This document shows, piece by piece, positions 23,442 to 32,550 of a stretch of DNA of 64,000 nucleotides. Origin of the DNA: Paraburkholderia caribensis (lineage in GTDB: Bacteria > Pseudomonadota > Gammaproteobacteria > Burkholderiales > Burkholderiaceae); assembly GCF_002902945.1 (NCBI RefSeq), contig NZ_CP026102.1:62001-126000 (forward strand). Direction: 5' to 3'. The notes beneath the pieces are model-generated. The model did no database searches. It worked only from the letters and a program-made list of their open reading frames with translations, and was not told where the DNA came from. Every line of letters begins with the position of its first letter. Position 1 is the first letter of the stretch. The translations under genes and the position numbers were made by a program.

Positions 23442-25370
23442 ATGCGTATTCAATCTGTCCGTATAAGAAATCTCCGAACCATCAAAGACGCAGTCGTGGC
23501 CATCGACCCATACAACTGCTTCGTCGGGCCGAATGGTGCGGGTAAATCCACCTTTCTTTTTGCGCTAAACGTTTTCTTCCGTGAAACGGATGGCGTTTCT
23601 ACGGATGTCACCGTTCTGTCCGCCGAGGACTTTCACCGAAAAGACACGTCAGAACCAGTTGAGATCACCGTCACGTTTTGCGAACTGAGCGACGATGCCA
23701 AACAGGAGTTCAAGGACTATTTCCGACAGGACCGGCTGATAGTCACGGCAAAGGCAACTTTCGATCCGGCGTCCGGACGTGCTGAAGTCGTGCAGTTCGG
23801 TGAACGACTGGGGATGGCAGAGTTCATGGAGTTCTTCAGACGGCACGGCGATAAGGCTAAGGCTGACGAGTTGAAGAGGATATACACGGATCTCCAGGCA
23901 AATTTCGACTTGCCAAAAGCCAGTAGTGTCGGCGCTATGGCCGATGCCCTTAAGAGCTTTGAGGCAGAGCGTCCGGACAAATGCACGCTGATTCCAAGCG
24001 AGGACCAGTTTTACGGTGTTAGCAAGGGAGCGAACCGCCTCCAGAAGTATTTGCAGTGGGTGTACATTCCTGCTGTCAAGGATGCGACGGTGGAGCAGTC
24101 GGAAAGCAAAACCACCGCGTTGGGCAGGCTACTTGCAAGAACGGTACGGTCTAAGGTCAATTTCGCTGAGCGGCTGAACGCTCTCGCCCAGCAGACAAGG
24201 GACGAGTATCAAAAGCTGCTTGATGAGAGTCAGGGGGATCTGGAAGGAATCTCTGATTCGTTGCAGAACCGGCTTATGCAATGGGCGCATCCGGATACAA
24301 GCCTGCGTGTAAGCTGGCAGCAGGATCCGGGTAAGTCCGTAAAGGTTGAAGAGCCGTTTGCGAGAATTATCGCGGGCGAAGGCACGTTCGAAGGCGACCT
24401 GGCGCGCTTCGGCCATGGCTTCCAACGTTCCTTTCTGTTGGCGTTGTTGCAGGAACTTGCGAGCCAGGGTGAATCGACCGAACCAAGGCTAGTGCTTGGC
24501 TGCGAAGAGCCAGAACTCTATCAACATCCTCCGCAGGCACGTCACCTGGCGGGGGTTCTAACCAGCTTAGCTGCTGGTGGCTCACAGGTTCTGGTAACCA
24601 CCCATAGTCCGTTATTTGTTTCGGGCAACTCGTTCGAAAGCGTTCGACTCGTACGTCGCGATTCGGCAACGAAAGCGTCGTATGCTACGCAACCGTCACC
24701 GACGGAGATTGGGCGCCAATATGCGGAACTGACGGGTGAAGCACCTCTCGCCGCAAAGGGAAGCCTGGCAAGAATCGCTCAGATATTGCAGCCCACCCTG
24801 TCCGAGATATTCTTTGCGCAGAAGCTTATCCTGGTTGAGGGAATCGAAGACGTTGCATATATCCATTCTTGGCTGGCACTGAACGATCGCATGGACGAGT
24901 TCCGGAAGGCCGGATGCCATATCGTCCCGGTTGACGGCAAGAGTTACATGCTCCGTCCCGCCATTATCGCGAGGCAGCTGGAGATTCCCCTGTTTGTCAT
25001 ATTCGATGGTGACGCCGATTGCGATGACAAGTACAAGACTCACCATGTGAAAGACAATACAGCCCTACTGAAATTGCTAGGCGGCGATGAGACAGTTCCA
25101 TTGCCGACCGACACGGTTTGGACTGGAAACTTCACCATGTGGCGCACCAATCTCGGTCAAACGGTTGACTCGGAAATCGGGGCGTCGTTGGGGGAGGAAC
25201 AATTCGAGAAACTTAAAAACAAGGCGCACGCGTTGTACGGTAACGCGAAAAACATCCACAAGAATCCATTGCTTATTGGCGCGAAGCTCGCACTCGCGCT
25301 CGACGACGGCGCCAAATCAGAGTCACTTGACAAGCTCTGCGACCGGATCCTGGAGTTCGGTCGCGGGTGA
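23442..25370 (+). CDS. OLD-family ATPase/Toprim nuclease downstream of Zorya
   Basis: A 642-residue protein with the overcoming-lysogenization-defect layout. An N-terminal ABC-type ATPase has Walker A GPNGAGKST at 29-37, a signature-like LARFGHGFQRS segment, Walker B LGCEEPELYQHP and the switch VTTHSP. The C-terminal Toprim nuclease has E466 (ILVEGIEDV) and the DGDAD cluster at 522-526. GajA of Gabija has the same layout, but no UvrD-like GajB is present. It starts 53 bases after zorE with GAGGG upstream of ATG 23442, so it is probably cotranscribed with Zorya. It may be a fourth component or an independent OLD defence gene. Confidence 0.85.
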   Translation: MRIQSVRIRNLRTIKDAVVAIDPYNCFVGPNGAGKSTFLFALNVFFRETDGVSTDVTVLSAEDFHRKDTSEPVEITVTFCELSDDAKQEFKDYFRQDRLIVTAKATFDPASGRAEVVQFGERLGMAEFMEFFRRHGDKAKADELKRIYTDLQANFDLPKASSVGAMADALKSFEAERPDKCTLIPSEDQFYGVSKGANRLQKYLQWVYIPAVKDATVEQSESKTTALGRLLARTVRSKVNFAERLNALAQQTRDEYQKLLDESQGDLEGISDSLQNRLMQWAHPDTSLRVSWQQDPGKSVKVEEPFARIIAGEGTFEGDLARFGHGFQRSFLLALLQELASQGESTEPRLVLGCEEPELYQHPPQARHLAGVLTSLAAGGSQVLVTTHSPLFVSGNSFESVRLVRRDSATKASYATQPSPTEIGRQYAELTGEAPLAAKGSLARIAQILQPTLSEIFFAQKLILVEGIEDVAYIHSWLALNDRMDEFRKAGCHIVPVDGKSYMLRPAIIARQLEIPLFVIFDGDADCDDKYKTHHVKDNTALLKLLGGDETVPLPTDTVWTGNFTMWRTNLGQTVDSEIGASLGEEQFEKLKNKAHALYGNAKNIHKNPLLIGAKLALALDDGAKSESLDKLCDRILEFGRG

Positions 25371-25652
25371 GTCTTTCCAGCTCACCGACCAAATCGCCAC
25401 CGGAAAACTGCTGTAAGCCGGTGGCGCGACTGATGTTGTTTCACGCTTGCACTCGCAATGCTTATCCTTCACACGTCCGACTGGCATCTTGACTAGCATT
25501 TCACTCGCGGAAGCCGCCCGCCGAACACCAAGCCTTGTGCAGGTCGAAGCATGCGGCAGACGCACTTTTGATAGCGGCTGGCGTTTTCGACAGAGGGAAG
25601 CCGCAAAATTACCATTGCACGAAATCGTAAATACATGCAGCTAGAGGGGTCG

Positions 25653-28600
25653 ATGCGAGAAAAGTATGGGGAACAATCGTCGCGACAAGATAAGCAGCTC
25701 AGTCCGAGCAGCTTTATGCGAGCGCGTCGACCGGAGCTGTATTCAGACTCGGTATCCGTAGAAGAGCAAGGGCTCACAAAAAACCAGCTTGAGTTTCATC
25801 TGGATACGCTGACTCAGCGCAAAGAAGAGATACGGTTCGAGCACTTCTGCCGCCGGCTTGCGGAGAAGGAGCTTTGTCCGAATCTCCTACCTCAAACCGG
25901 CCCTACGGGAGGCGGCGACAGCAAAGCGGATAGTGAGACGTATCCGGTCGCGGAGTCCATCGCAGAACGTTGGTATGAAGGTGACCCAAAACGCGCAGCG
26001 ACGGAGCGTTGGGCCTTTGCATTCAGTGCCAAGGCAAAGTGGAAGCCGAAGGTGGAGGCCGATGTCCGAAAAATTGCCGAAACGGAACGTGGATACACAC
26101 TCGTTTATTTCATTACCAACCAGGCGGTTTCAGATCGGAATCGTTCCCTGACCGAAGATGAGTTGCGAAAGCAATGGAATTTGGACGTTCGTATACTCGA
26201 TCGGACATGGATCGTCGATCGAATCGTTCAAAACAATCGCTGGAGCATTGTTTATCAGACGCTCGATGTCGACGCGCCCGTAGGACGTGCAGGCGCGAAG
26301 ACGGGACCGCTTGATACACAACGTGAACAGGAACTAGCTGAGCTCGAGAAGCTAATCGAGGACACAGAGCGCTACGTGGGAGCGGGCTGGCAGTTGTTCG
26401 AAGAATGCATCCAGAGCGCTCTCATCGTGCGCGCGCTTGGTAAGTCACGAATGGAAGTTGACGGACGCTTCAGCCGTGCCCTGCGGCTCGCAGAGAAGCA
26501 TAAGAGTGACCGCCAGAGATTCTTGGCGTACTACCACATGGCATGGACGGCGAATTGGTGGTTCGATGACCATGCGGAACTTGACCGACTGTACGACCTC
26601 GCTGAGCCGCTAGCGCTGGATTCCGACTACATCTGGGACCTTGACAAGCTTGGGAACCTGCTACAGGTAGGTATAGCGTGGCTCCGCGTGAGCGGAAGCG
26701 GTCAACGTGAGGTCTGGGACGCTCGCACCACGCGCCTGCGGGAGGGTCTGGTTCGATGGGCTATGGACGCAATGCGTCCAACGAGCGCTCTCTGGGCGCG
26801 CACGCAGCTATTGTTCCTTGACCTGAATGCGTCTGTAGATAACGTTGAACAGACCGCTTCGATCTTAAGACAGATGAAAGCTGTTTTGGCAGAAGCGGAA
26901 GGGCATATCGATTATCCGGCTGATATAGTTGCACGGATTATCGAAGAACTGTCCGAAGTACTTGATGGCGGCGACGAGCTCGATGAGGTCTTCGAAGTCG
27001 CAGTAGAGTTGCGTGCTAAGCGGGTCGGCCGTGGGAAAGAGGGTGAGATGCGGCTCAGGCGTGGGTTGCAAAAATTAAGCGCAGGGAAGTCTTACGACGC
27101 AATCCGACAATGTGCGGCGGCGCAGACATTGCTTGTGCAAGAGGAGCATAGAGACACGTTCATAAGGGCAGTGGGAGCAACAGGCCTGGCTTACGAGTCG
27201 GCGGGACTTCTCTGGGCGGCTCGTGCGAATGTCATCGTGGCGTTAGACCGTACGATGTACCAATACTCGAAAAACGGGACAATCGAGCCCTTGGCGTTGT
27301 CACTCCTGCGGAAGCTGGTGTGGCTCGAACTGCAGCTCGGCCGAATACCTTGCGTGCTGGGATGGCTTTCGTGGATTGCGCCGATGATGCACATCGTTGC
27401 ACCGCCCAACGATATGGTTGAGGACGTGCGCGAAGAGTATTCGCTTATGGACACCGTTCTGGGAATTCTCGTCTTGCGGACCGGATTTGCGGAATGGCCA
27501 AAGCTAACGTGGAGTCCAGCATTGCTCGACAAGTTGGATCTACCTATGTCGAGCATTGCCGCGCTCTTTAGTCTGGGAGATGCCGAGACACTACGTGAAC
27601 AGATTGGCGAAGAAGACGTAGAGGACATGAACGGGGCAATGTCTGGATGGCTATTGCAGCCCGCAGCCGCTGACCTACCGGAGGTTTCCCAGTGGGCGAC
27701 CGGACGTGTTGCGCCGATGCGTACCGTACTGTTTGGGTGTGTGATTAAGCTAGTCGTACAGAATACCCTATCGGTACATCTAGTTGCGGAAGCATTCCTT
27801 GCGTTTTTGGAGTCGCTATTATCGACCTCCGTCGACCGCGAGCGTTATCCGGTCTCCTTTCGAGAGCAGTTGGTGCTGGAATTTGCCGTCGGTAACGCGG
27901 GAGATGTGGATCTACCGCTGGGTCATTCGGTAGTCGATCACGAATGCGGCGAGACCAGTATCTTGGTGTCTCTATCGGACTATCCGGCAATCAGCATAGT
28001 TCAACATGAGGGGTATCAATCCGCGATGCTCCACCTCTTTTCTCAAGTGCTCGAGCAGCTGCAGATGCCGTCGATTGAGAAATGGCTACCCGCACTATTG
28101 GGCGAAAGTGGCACATTGGAGAGGGCATTCATGGCGGCACGTTCGGTCATCTCGACGTGCAATATCCTCGGCGAAACTCCCAAATATCTGGCCTCGGACT
28201 GGGCTAACGAGGCGGAAGGTGTCTTGGCAAAGGTTCGTCGGACCAAAGCCTGGATTCCAGATCTGCCAACGACGCGTGAAGTGCCGGGAAAAGCCGGCCA
28301 GAGGAAGGAGACCACTGAATCCGGAAACGTTGGAAAAGAAACGCTATTTGGGATTGATGGTTTCAAACATCGCGACTTTCGGGTCCTATCACCCATAAAC
28401 CAGAACTTATGGGGAAAGGCGAGATGGGGAGCTTGCGCGTACATTGGAAATCCTGCTTTGCCGCCTGAGCTGCACCTTTGCTTTCAAGATCTCGATGTCG
28501 GCGAGAAGATATTTCGTGGATGGCGAAAACGCGTGGGCGAGACAGATATCGAAGAGTGGATTGGAGTAACCATCATTACGGGCGTAGACCGGAATTTCCC

Positions 28601-28997
28601 TTCCTACTATCGCGTGGTAATCGGTGTCGGTGAGAAGTACCTCTCCCAGCACACTGGACCAACGAGTCGATTTGCAACGGTGGCACGCCAAAATGATATG
28701 AAGCCGAAAGACAGGAGTGGGCTCGATACCTTCCTCGCAGAACACAAGCGATATGGCGGTTATTTCCTCGCTCCGAGTGGATTACAGAAAGGGAGTCTTG
28801 TACCGAGCAGGAATCTTGGCGACTTCGCGCTCTTCAAGCGTCAATTGACAGTCGTAGAGGCGTGGACAATTGGTCCGGATAATCTCATCGCGATTTCGTT
28901 GCAGGGAGTTACAGATCCGGTGATTCCGCCCGATGCAAACGATGTGCCATTTCTCCGGCTGCGGGAAAGACTCGAGTCGCGAATCGCCAATGAGTGA
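25653..28997 (+). CDS. Large protein with N-terminal nuclease-like domain and long helical body
   Basis: An 1114-residue cytoplasmic protein. Residues about 25-230 look like a restriction-endonuclease-like domain: EEIRFEHFCRRLAEKELCPN, then TGPTGGGDSKADSETYPVAE, AFAFSAKAKWKPKVEADV, and a 'YFITNQ ... LDRTWIVD' closing part. The likely catalytic residues are the D/E cluster and the lysine of FSAK. The middle (250-900) is a repeat-like helical region. The last 250 residues form a separate alpha/beta domain. I know this front domain from other large defence-island proteins but cannot name a system. ATG 25653 has AGAGGGG upstream. ATG 25635 or ATG 25716 (MRARRPELYSDS) are alternatives. Confidence 0.7.
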   Translation: MREKYGEQSSRQDKQLSPSSFMRARRPELYSDSVSVEEQGLTKNQLEFHLDTLTQRKEEIRFEHFCRRLAEKELCPNLLPQTGPTGGGDSKADSETYPVAESIAERWYEGDPKRAATERWAFAFSAKAKWKPKVEADVRKIAETERGYTLVYFITNQAVSDRNRSLTEDELRKQWNLDVRILDRTWIVDRIVQNNRWSIVYQTLDVDAPVGRAGAKTGPLDTQREQELAELEKLIEDTERYVGAGWQLFEECIQSALIVRALGKSRMEVDGRFSRALRLAEKHKSDRQRFLAYYHMAWTANWWFDDHAELDRLYDLAEPLALDSDYIWDLDKLGNLLQVGIAWLRVSGSGQREVWDARTTRLREGLVRWAMDAMRPTSALWARTQLLFLDLNASVDNVEQTASILRQMKAVLAEAEGHIDYPADIVARIIEELSEVLDGGDELDEVFEVAVELRAKRVGRGKEGEMRLRRGLQKLSAGKSYDAIRQCAAAQTLLVQEEHRDTFIRAVGATGLAYESAGLLWAARANVIVALDRTMYQYSKNGTIEPLALSLLRKLVWLELQLGRIPCVLGWLSWIAPMMHIVAPPNDMVEDVREEYSLMDTVLGILVLRTGFAEWPKLTWSPALLDKLDLPMSSIAALFSLGDAETLREQIGEEDVEDMNGAMSGWLLQPAAADLPEVSQWATGRVAPMRTVLFGCVIKLVVQNTLSVHLVAEAFLAFLESLLSTSVDRERYPVSFREQLVLEFAVGNAGDVDLPLGHSVVDHECGETSILVSLSDYPAISIVQHEGYQSAMLHLFSQVLEQLQMPSIEKWLPALLGESGTLERAFMAARSVISTCNILGETPKYLASDWANEAEGVLAKVRRTKAWIPDLPTTREVPGKAGQRKETTESGNVGKETLFGIDGFKHRDFRVLSPINQNLWGKARWGACAYIGNPALPPELHLCFQDLDVGEKIFRGWRKRVGETDIEEWIGVTIITGVDRNFPSYYRVVIGVGEKYLSQHTGPTSRFATVARQNDMKPKDRSGLDTFLAEHKRYGGYFLAPSGLQKGSLVPSRNLGDFALFKRQLTVVEAWTIGPDNLIAISLQGVTDPVIPPDANDVPFLRLRERLESRIANE

Positions 28998-29119
28998 GTC
29001 GCTGCGTAGGTAGCAACCATCCCGCGCTTCCAGTAAAGCTTATCCTCACGATTGGCCGGCGTGGCAGAGCTGACAGCGCCGTCTCTGCTCTCGGCCACTC
29101 GGATCCAATGTTTTGTCGG

Positions 29120-29485
29120 CTACTTATTTTCCGCATCCGCGAGTGCCTTGTCTCGATCAGCTTGACGGGTCTGTGCTAACAGGATCAGCGGCGCGGCATA
29201 TGCCGATTGCAGGCTGAACGCCAAGTTCAAAAGAATAAAGGGATAAACATCAAATTTTGTCACACCACTCACGTTGAATATAACCCACACTGCGACGATC
29301 AGGGTCTGCATCACAAGAAAGGTGGGGGTGCCGAAAAAACGTGCGAAAGCTTCTGCCTTTAACGCAAACCAATTGTCGCCGAATGTAGACGTAACGTGGT
29401 TGTATGGCAGATGAAACCGCAGATGTGGCGACGTCTCTGCGCCAGACGAGGCTTTCTCGGTTTTGGCTTGATCAAACGGTGTCAT
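29120..29485 (-). CDS. DUF1003-like membrane protein, shortened at the C-terminus
   Basis: A 121-residue protein with the DUF1003 signature: FGDNWFALKAEAFARFFGTP, a membrane helix LIVAVWVIFNV, the conserved FDVYPFILLNLAFSLQSAYA and PLILLAQTRQADRDK. Usual members continue for some 40-60 further residues (a 'DYxVNxxAExEI' helix). Here a stop falls right after ADAENK, so the protein is truncated or a short variant. Function of the family is unknown. It lies downstream of the protease-nuclease operon on the same strand, 360 bases away. Confidence 0.75.
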   Translation of the reverse strand: MTPFDQAKTEKASSGAETSPHLRFHLPYNHVTSTFGDNWFALKAEAFARFFGTPTFLVMQTLIVAVWVIFNVSGVTKFDVYPFILLNLAFSLQSAYAAPLILLAQTRQADRDKALADAENK

Positions 29486-29846
29486 GGTGAGCCCTCTCCT
29501 CGATTCACTGGCCTACCAATCTACGCTAGAGACAAGTTGTTTGCTAAACATGTGTCATTGTTCGAGGTACCTTTCCGTCCGCCATGCTGCGCGCAAGCGA
29601 CCAAGCGCATCGACGAGTTAATTGAGCGGTTCGATCGGTTTCGCTTGGATGTAGTAGCACGTGGTCAGATCGTTTAGCTCGTAGGCTGATAACGCGTACG
29701 CGAGGCGGCCACTTGGAAGGTATCGAGTTCAAGTCGCTTCTGGCTCTAAAATGTCTTCGATATCGGTGAAGCCGACGTCGCCCCAGTGCTTATGCAGCCT
29801 TGGTGTCAGTGTATTTAGACTTCGCGCTCTTGACGCGAAGGCTGCA
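29486..29846. other. Intergenic gap after the protease-nuclease gene
   Basis: About 360 bases without a supported gene. A 7-bp hairpin (CTTCGCG / CGCGAAG, 29820-29840) immediately follows the stop of the trypsin-NUC1 gene and may be its terminator, though no T-run follows on the minus strand. Confidence 0.4.
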
Positions 29847-32099
29847 CTAAGCGAAAGAATGACGGGAAACTCCTGCCATTTCCAGTTCTACGCCGCTGGC
29901 AGTGAAGAATTGATCGGCGTTAAGAATCTCAGACGGGAACGTGACGCGCGCGGCAGAGGCAATCTCCGCGATTTCTGCCATGAAAGGTGTGAACTCTTCG
30001 GTTACCGTAAATTCCCACGCGATATTCGACAAATCCTGTTCGAGCACGAAGCCGTAAGCAGCAAGACCCCCGTTGAGTCGGGCAACGACGACTTTCCAGT
30101 AGCTTGAGGGAATTTTTGCCCGGATGATTGCTCCATCCTCGCCGTAACTCAGAAAGTTCTCGTCGCTATCACGCAATACGGGCCCGGAAAAGATGCAGAG
30201 CCGTTCTGCCGACGCGCTTTTCAGTACGAGATTTTCGAGGGCCCCCCAATTGTCACGGCCCAGATTTGATCGATTGAAATTGGCAATTTGCGGAGAACAG
30301 TTGGTGGCGTGATAGGTGTCGCCGTTTGCGCGGCGGAGCTCGGCGAAAGTAGTTCCCCATGCGACATCCTGGCGGCGAACGATGTGCCCCTTGTCGAACG
30401 AACCACGCCCCTTCCTGAAAAAGGCGTCGGGCAACTGATACTGTGGATCAAGCCGTGGGTCAAGAAACCACTTCTCGTGGTCTCCCTTCTTAAGATCGGA
30501 AAGCGCGGTACGCGTATAGTTGGCAGTTGCTAGCGGCTTTCGCAACTCTGCTTCCCTTGTAACGTTGGAGGCTGTAAAGAGCGCCATCCGCCTCTTCGCG
30601 TGGACAGCGATGGAAAAATTCTGGTAGTGGAGGACGGTGCTGCCGTCGATGGCGACTGCCAGTTCATCCGGGCTTTCTGGCGAGGGAAGGGGGACGCGTA
30701 ACTCTGCGTCGCTATCACCGAGAAATGCTTCGTCGTATCCGTTTCTTCCCGAGTAATTTGCGTCATGCCACGGTTCCCTAAGCGCCTCCTGCTCGTCGGC
30801 TCCAGAAGCCTCTCTGATTGATACTGCTCTTACATCGCCAATTGCGACGGAAACCGTGATGGTCAGCGGCAAGTTGACATTCAATGTTTGGGTTGTCAAG
30901 TTGGACTGTCCAACCTGTGCCTGTCCATTAACGTCTCGATCGGACGGCAGGCCGGTGGGAGCCGGTTCATCGTCCGGTTGAAATTCGTTTTCGGCATCGG
31001 CGCGCGTCCACCAGAGGGCATTGGCCCTCGGATCAATCGTTGGCGGTCCCGTGAACGAGACACCTGCGTCCACAACGCGTTTGTCTGCAGCGAGTGCCGC
31101 GCTCGGCACGGCATAGTTGATTTGATGGTAAAAGCCGCCGAAGTGCAGCGCGAGGACCTCACCCGTGTTGAGGTCAAACACTGCGGATCCAGAGTTGCCG
31201 CCTAATGTCGAGCAATCATGGCCAGCGGCGCGGACTGTCTTGCCAAAGCTGCCGGCATTCACGCCGCCATGTAGCTCGCCAGGCTGCAAGCGTTTGATGC
31301 CGTAGCGACGAGAAAAAAGTTCGTCTTGTTCGACTGTGGGGTTTCGGCCATCAAATGACGGGTAGCCAATGATAAATATCTGGTGACCATCCATCTCGCG
31401 AGCGTCTTGTAACGATAGACGCAATGCTGGTCTCGAATCAGGAATTCCCTCTACGTTCAAAAGCGCCATGTCCCAATAAGGGTGGATCATCACGACGCGT
31501 CTCACTTCGAGGAGGACTTCAGGGGGGCTGTTGTACTCACGCACGAAGTCGATTCCGGCGCGGCCGTTTTCACGGAATCGGAGTTGCTTGATTCCGGTGC
31601 CTTGCGCAAAGATCTCTGCAACGTGTCGGTTGGTCATCAGCAGGTCCTTGCCGACGATAAAACCTGTGCCGCCATAGAGAAACCTGCGATTTCCCGGCAG
31701 TTCAATTCTTCCAACGGAAGCCGCAGCTGACTCGATCCGATTCCGGGTAATCTCGTTGGTGTAGAGGTGCTTCCAGACAGGATGATTGATAACAAATTTT
31801 CCGCCGACAAACTCCACGGCAGGGCGTATTTCACTATTGATCAACGCCTCGAGACCAATTAGCTGGGCTGGTTGCAATTGGCGCTGAAGCTCGATGTCCT
31901 GAGCAGCCTGATATGCCACGTCAAGCATGCTCGCCCCGGAATGTTCGTCTGCGATGGACAGGCCGGTCGTGGCTTCATTATCGCGCGCGTCCCGGATCAT
32001 TTCGATCACCTCGAGAGGACTCGACGCATCACGGGTGATTAGCGAAAGATAGCGCTGGATCTCTGGAGTACCGCTTCCCTGCAAAAGACCGTCTTTCAT
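29847..32099 (-). CDS. Trypsin-like protease fused to NUC1 DNA/RNA endonuclease
   Basis: A 750-residue, two-enzyme protein. Residues 1-115 are helical and unassigned, in the place where effector-associated adaptor domains sit. Residues 125-345 form a trypsin-like serine protease with the triad H159 (MTNRHV), D210 (YWDMALL) and S303 (GGNSGSAVF). Residues 360-480 are a linker. Residues 490-745 form a betabetaalpha-metal NUC1-type nuclease: FDKGHI (D569, H572; usual DRGH), NCSPQ at 600-604, and the metal-binding N and catalytic E in NFNRSNLGRDNWGALENL. No signal peptide is present, so both activities would act in the cytoplasm. ATG is preceded by AAGGGAG. It is the last gene of the S8-protease operon, 187 bases after the small protein. 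Confidence 0.85.
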   Translation of the reverse strand: MKDGLLQGSGTPEIQRYLSLITRDASSPLEVIEMIRDARDNEATTGLSIADEHSGASMLDVAYQAAQDIELQRQLQPAQLIGLEALINSEIRPAVEFVGGKFVINHPVWKHLYTNEITRNRIESAAASVGRIELPGNRRFLYGGTGFIVGKDLLMTNRHVAEIFAQGTGIKQLRFRENGRAGIDFVREYNSPPEVLLEVRRVVMIHPYWDMALLNVEGIPDSRPALRLSLQDAREMDGHQIFIIGYPSFDGRNPTVEQDELFSRRYGIKRLQPGELHGGVNAGSFGKTVRAAGHDCSTLGGNSGSAVFDLNTGEVLALHFGGFYHQINYAVPSAALAADKRVVDAGVSFTGPPTIDPRANALWWTRADAENEFQPDDEPAPTGLPSDRDVNGQAQVGQSNLTTQTLNVNLPLTITVSVAIGDVRAVSIREASGADEQEALREPWHDANYSGRNGYDEAFLGDSDAELRVPLPSPESPDELAVAIDGSTVLHYQNFSIAVHAKRRMALFTASNVTREAELRKPLATANYTRTALSDLKKGDHEKWFLDPRLDPQYQLPDAFFRKGRGSFDKGHIVRRQDVAWGTTFAELRRANGDTYHATNCSPQIANFNRSNLGRDNWGALENLVLKSASAERLCIFSGPVLRDSDENFLSYGEDGAIIRAKIPSSYWKVVVARLNGGLAAYGFVLEQDLSNIAWEFTVTEEFTPFMAEIAEIASAARVTFPSEILNADQFFTASGVELEMAGVSRHSFA

Positions 32100-32286
32100 G
32101 TGACGCTCCCTTGGGCAGATGCTTGGCGGAGTCCTCGGCGGCGCGTGCGCAAGGAACCTGTCCCGGCACGTGGCAATGTCGGGGGGCGGTACGCGCGGGC
32201 TTGAGGACAGAGGAGGGTAATGCGGGGTAAGTAAGCAGCTAACTACTAATACTCAGCGGTGAAATTCAATTCCCGCGCACAGCGTT

Positions 32287-32550
32287 TCAGATGCCGAGCT
32301 TTTCCCGACGAGCGCGCGCGTCCGCCAACGCCTTAAATACGTCGATATGTCGACCTTCATCCACCGGATCAGGACTGATCGTGGCTTGGCGTCGCACCGA
32401 GAGGCGGGCTTGGGAACGGAGCGCGCGCTCCCCGGCAGGCGTCGCATCGACCAGGACGGATGCGCTGTCTAGCTGCTTGAGCACAGTTACCCCCTCCGGC
32501 ATGGACGTGGGTATGCTAGAACCTGTTTTAGTCTCAATAATCAGTTTCAT
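32287..32550 (-). CDS. Small protein resembling a free-standing subtilisin propeptide (I9-like)
   Basis: An 87-residue soluble protein. The pattern VTVLKQLDSASVLVDATPAG then ERALRSQARLSVRRQATISP reads as strand, strand, helix, strand. It closely follows the outline of peptidase-inhibitor I9 domains, the propeptides that fold and inhibit subtilisins. Its ATG overlaps the stop of the S8 protease gene by four bases, so the two are translationally coupled and probably made in fixed ratio. I infer an inhibitor or folding partner of that protease supplied as a separate chain. The fold call rests on pattern only. The last 20 residues are a charged helix. Confidence 0.68.
   Translation of the reverse strand: MKLIIETKTGSSIPTSMPEGVTVLKQLDSASVLVDATPAGERALRSQARLSVRRQATISPDPVDEGRHIDVFKALADARARREKLGI

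Noticed and set aside
23442..25370. Gabija (GajA) interpretation of the OLD gene
   Set aside because: No UvrD-like GajB helicase is encoded next to it; the next gene is a large protein with a different front domain.
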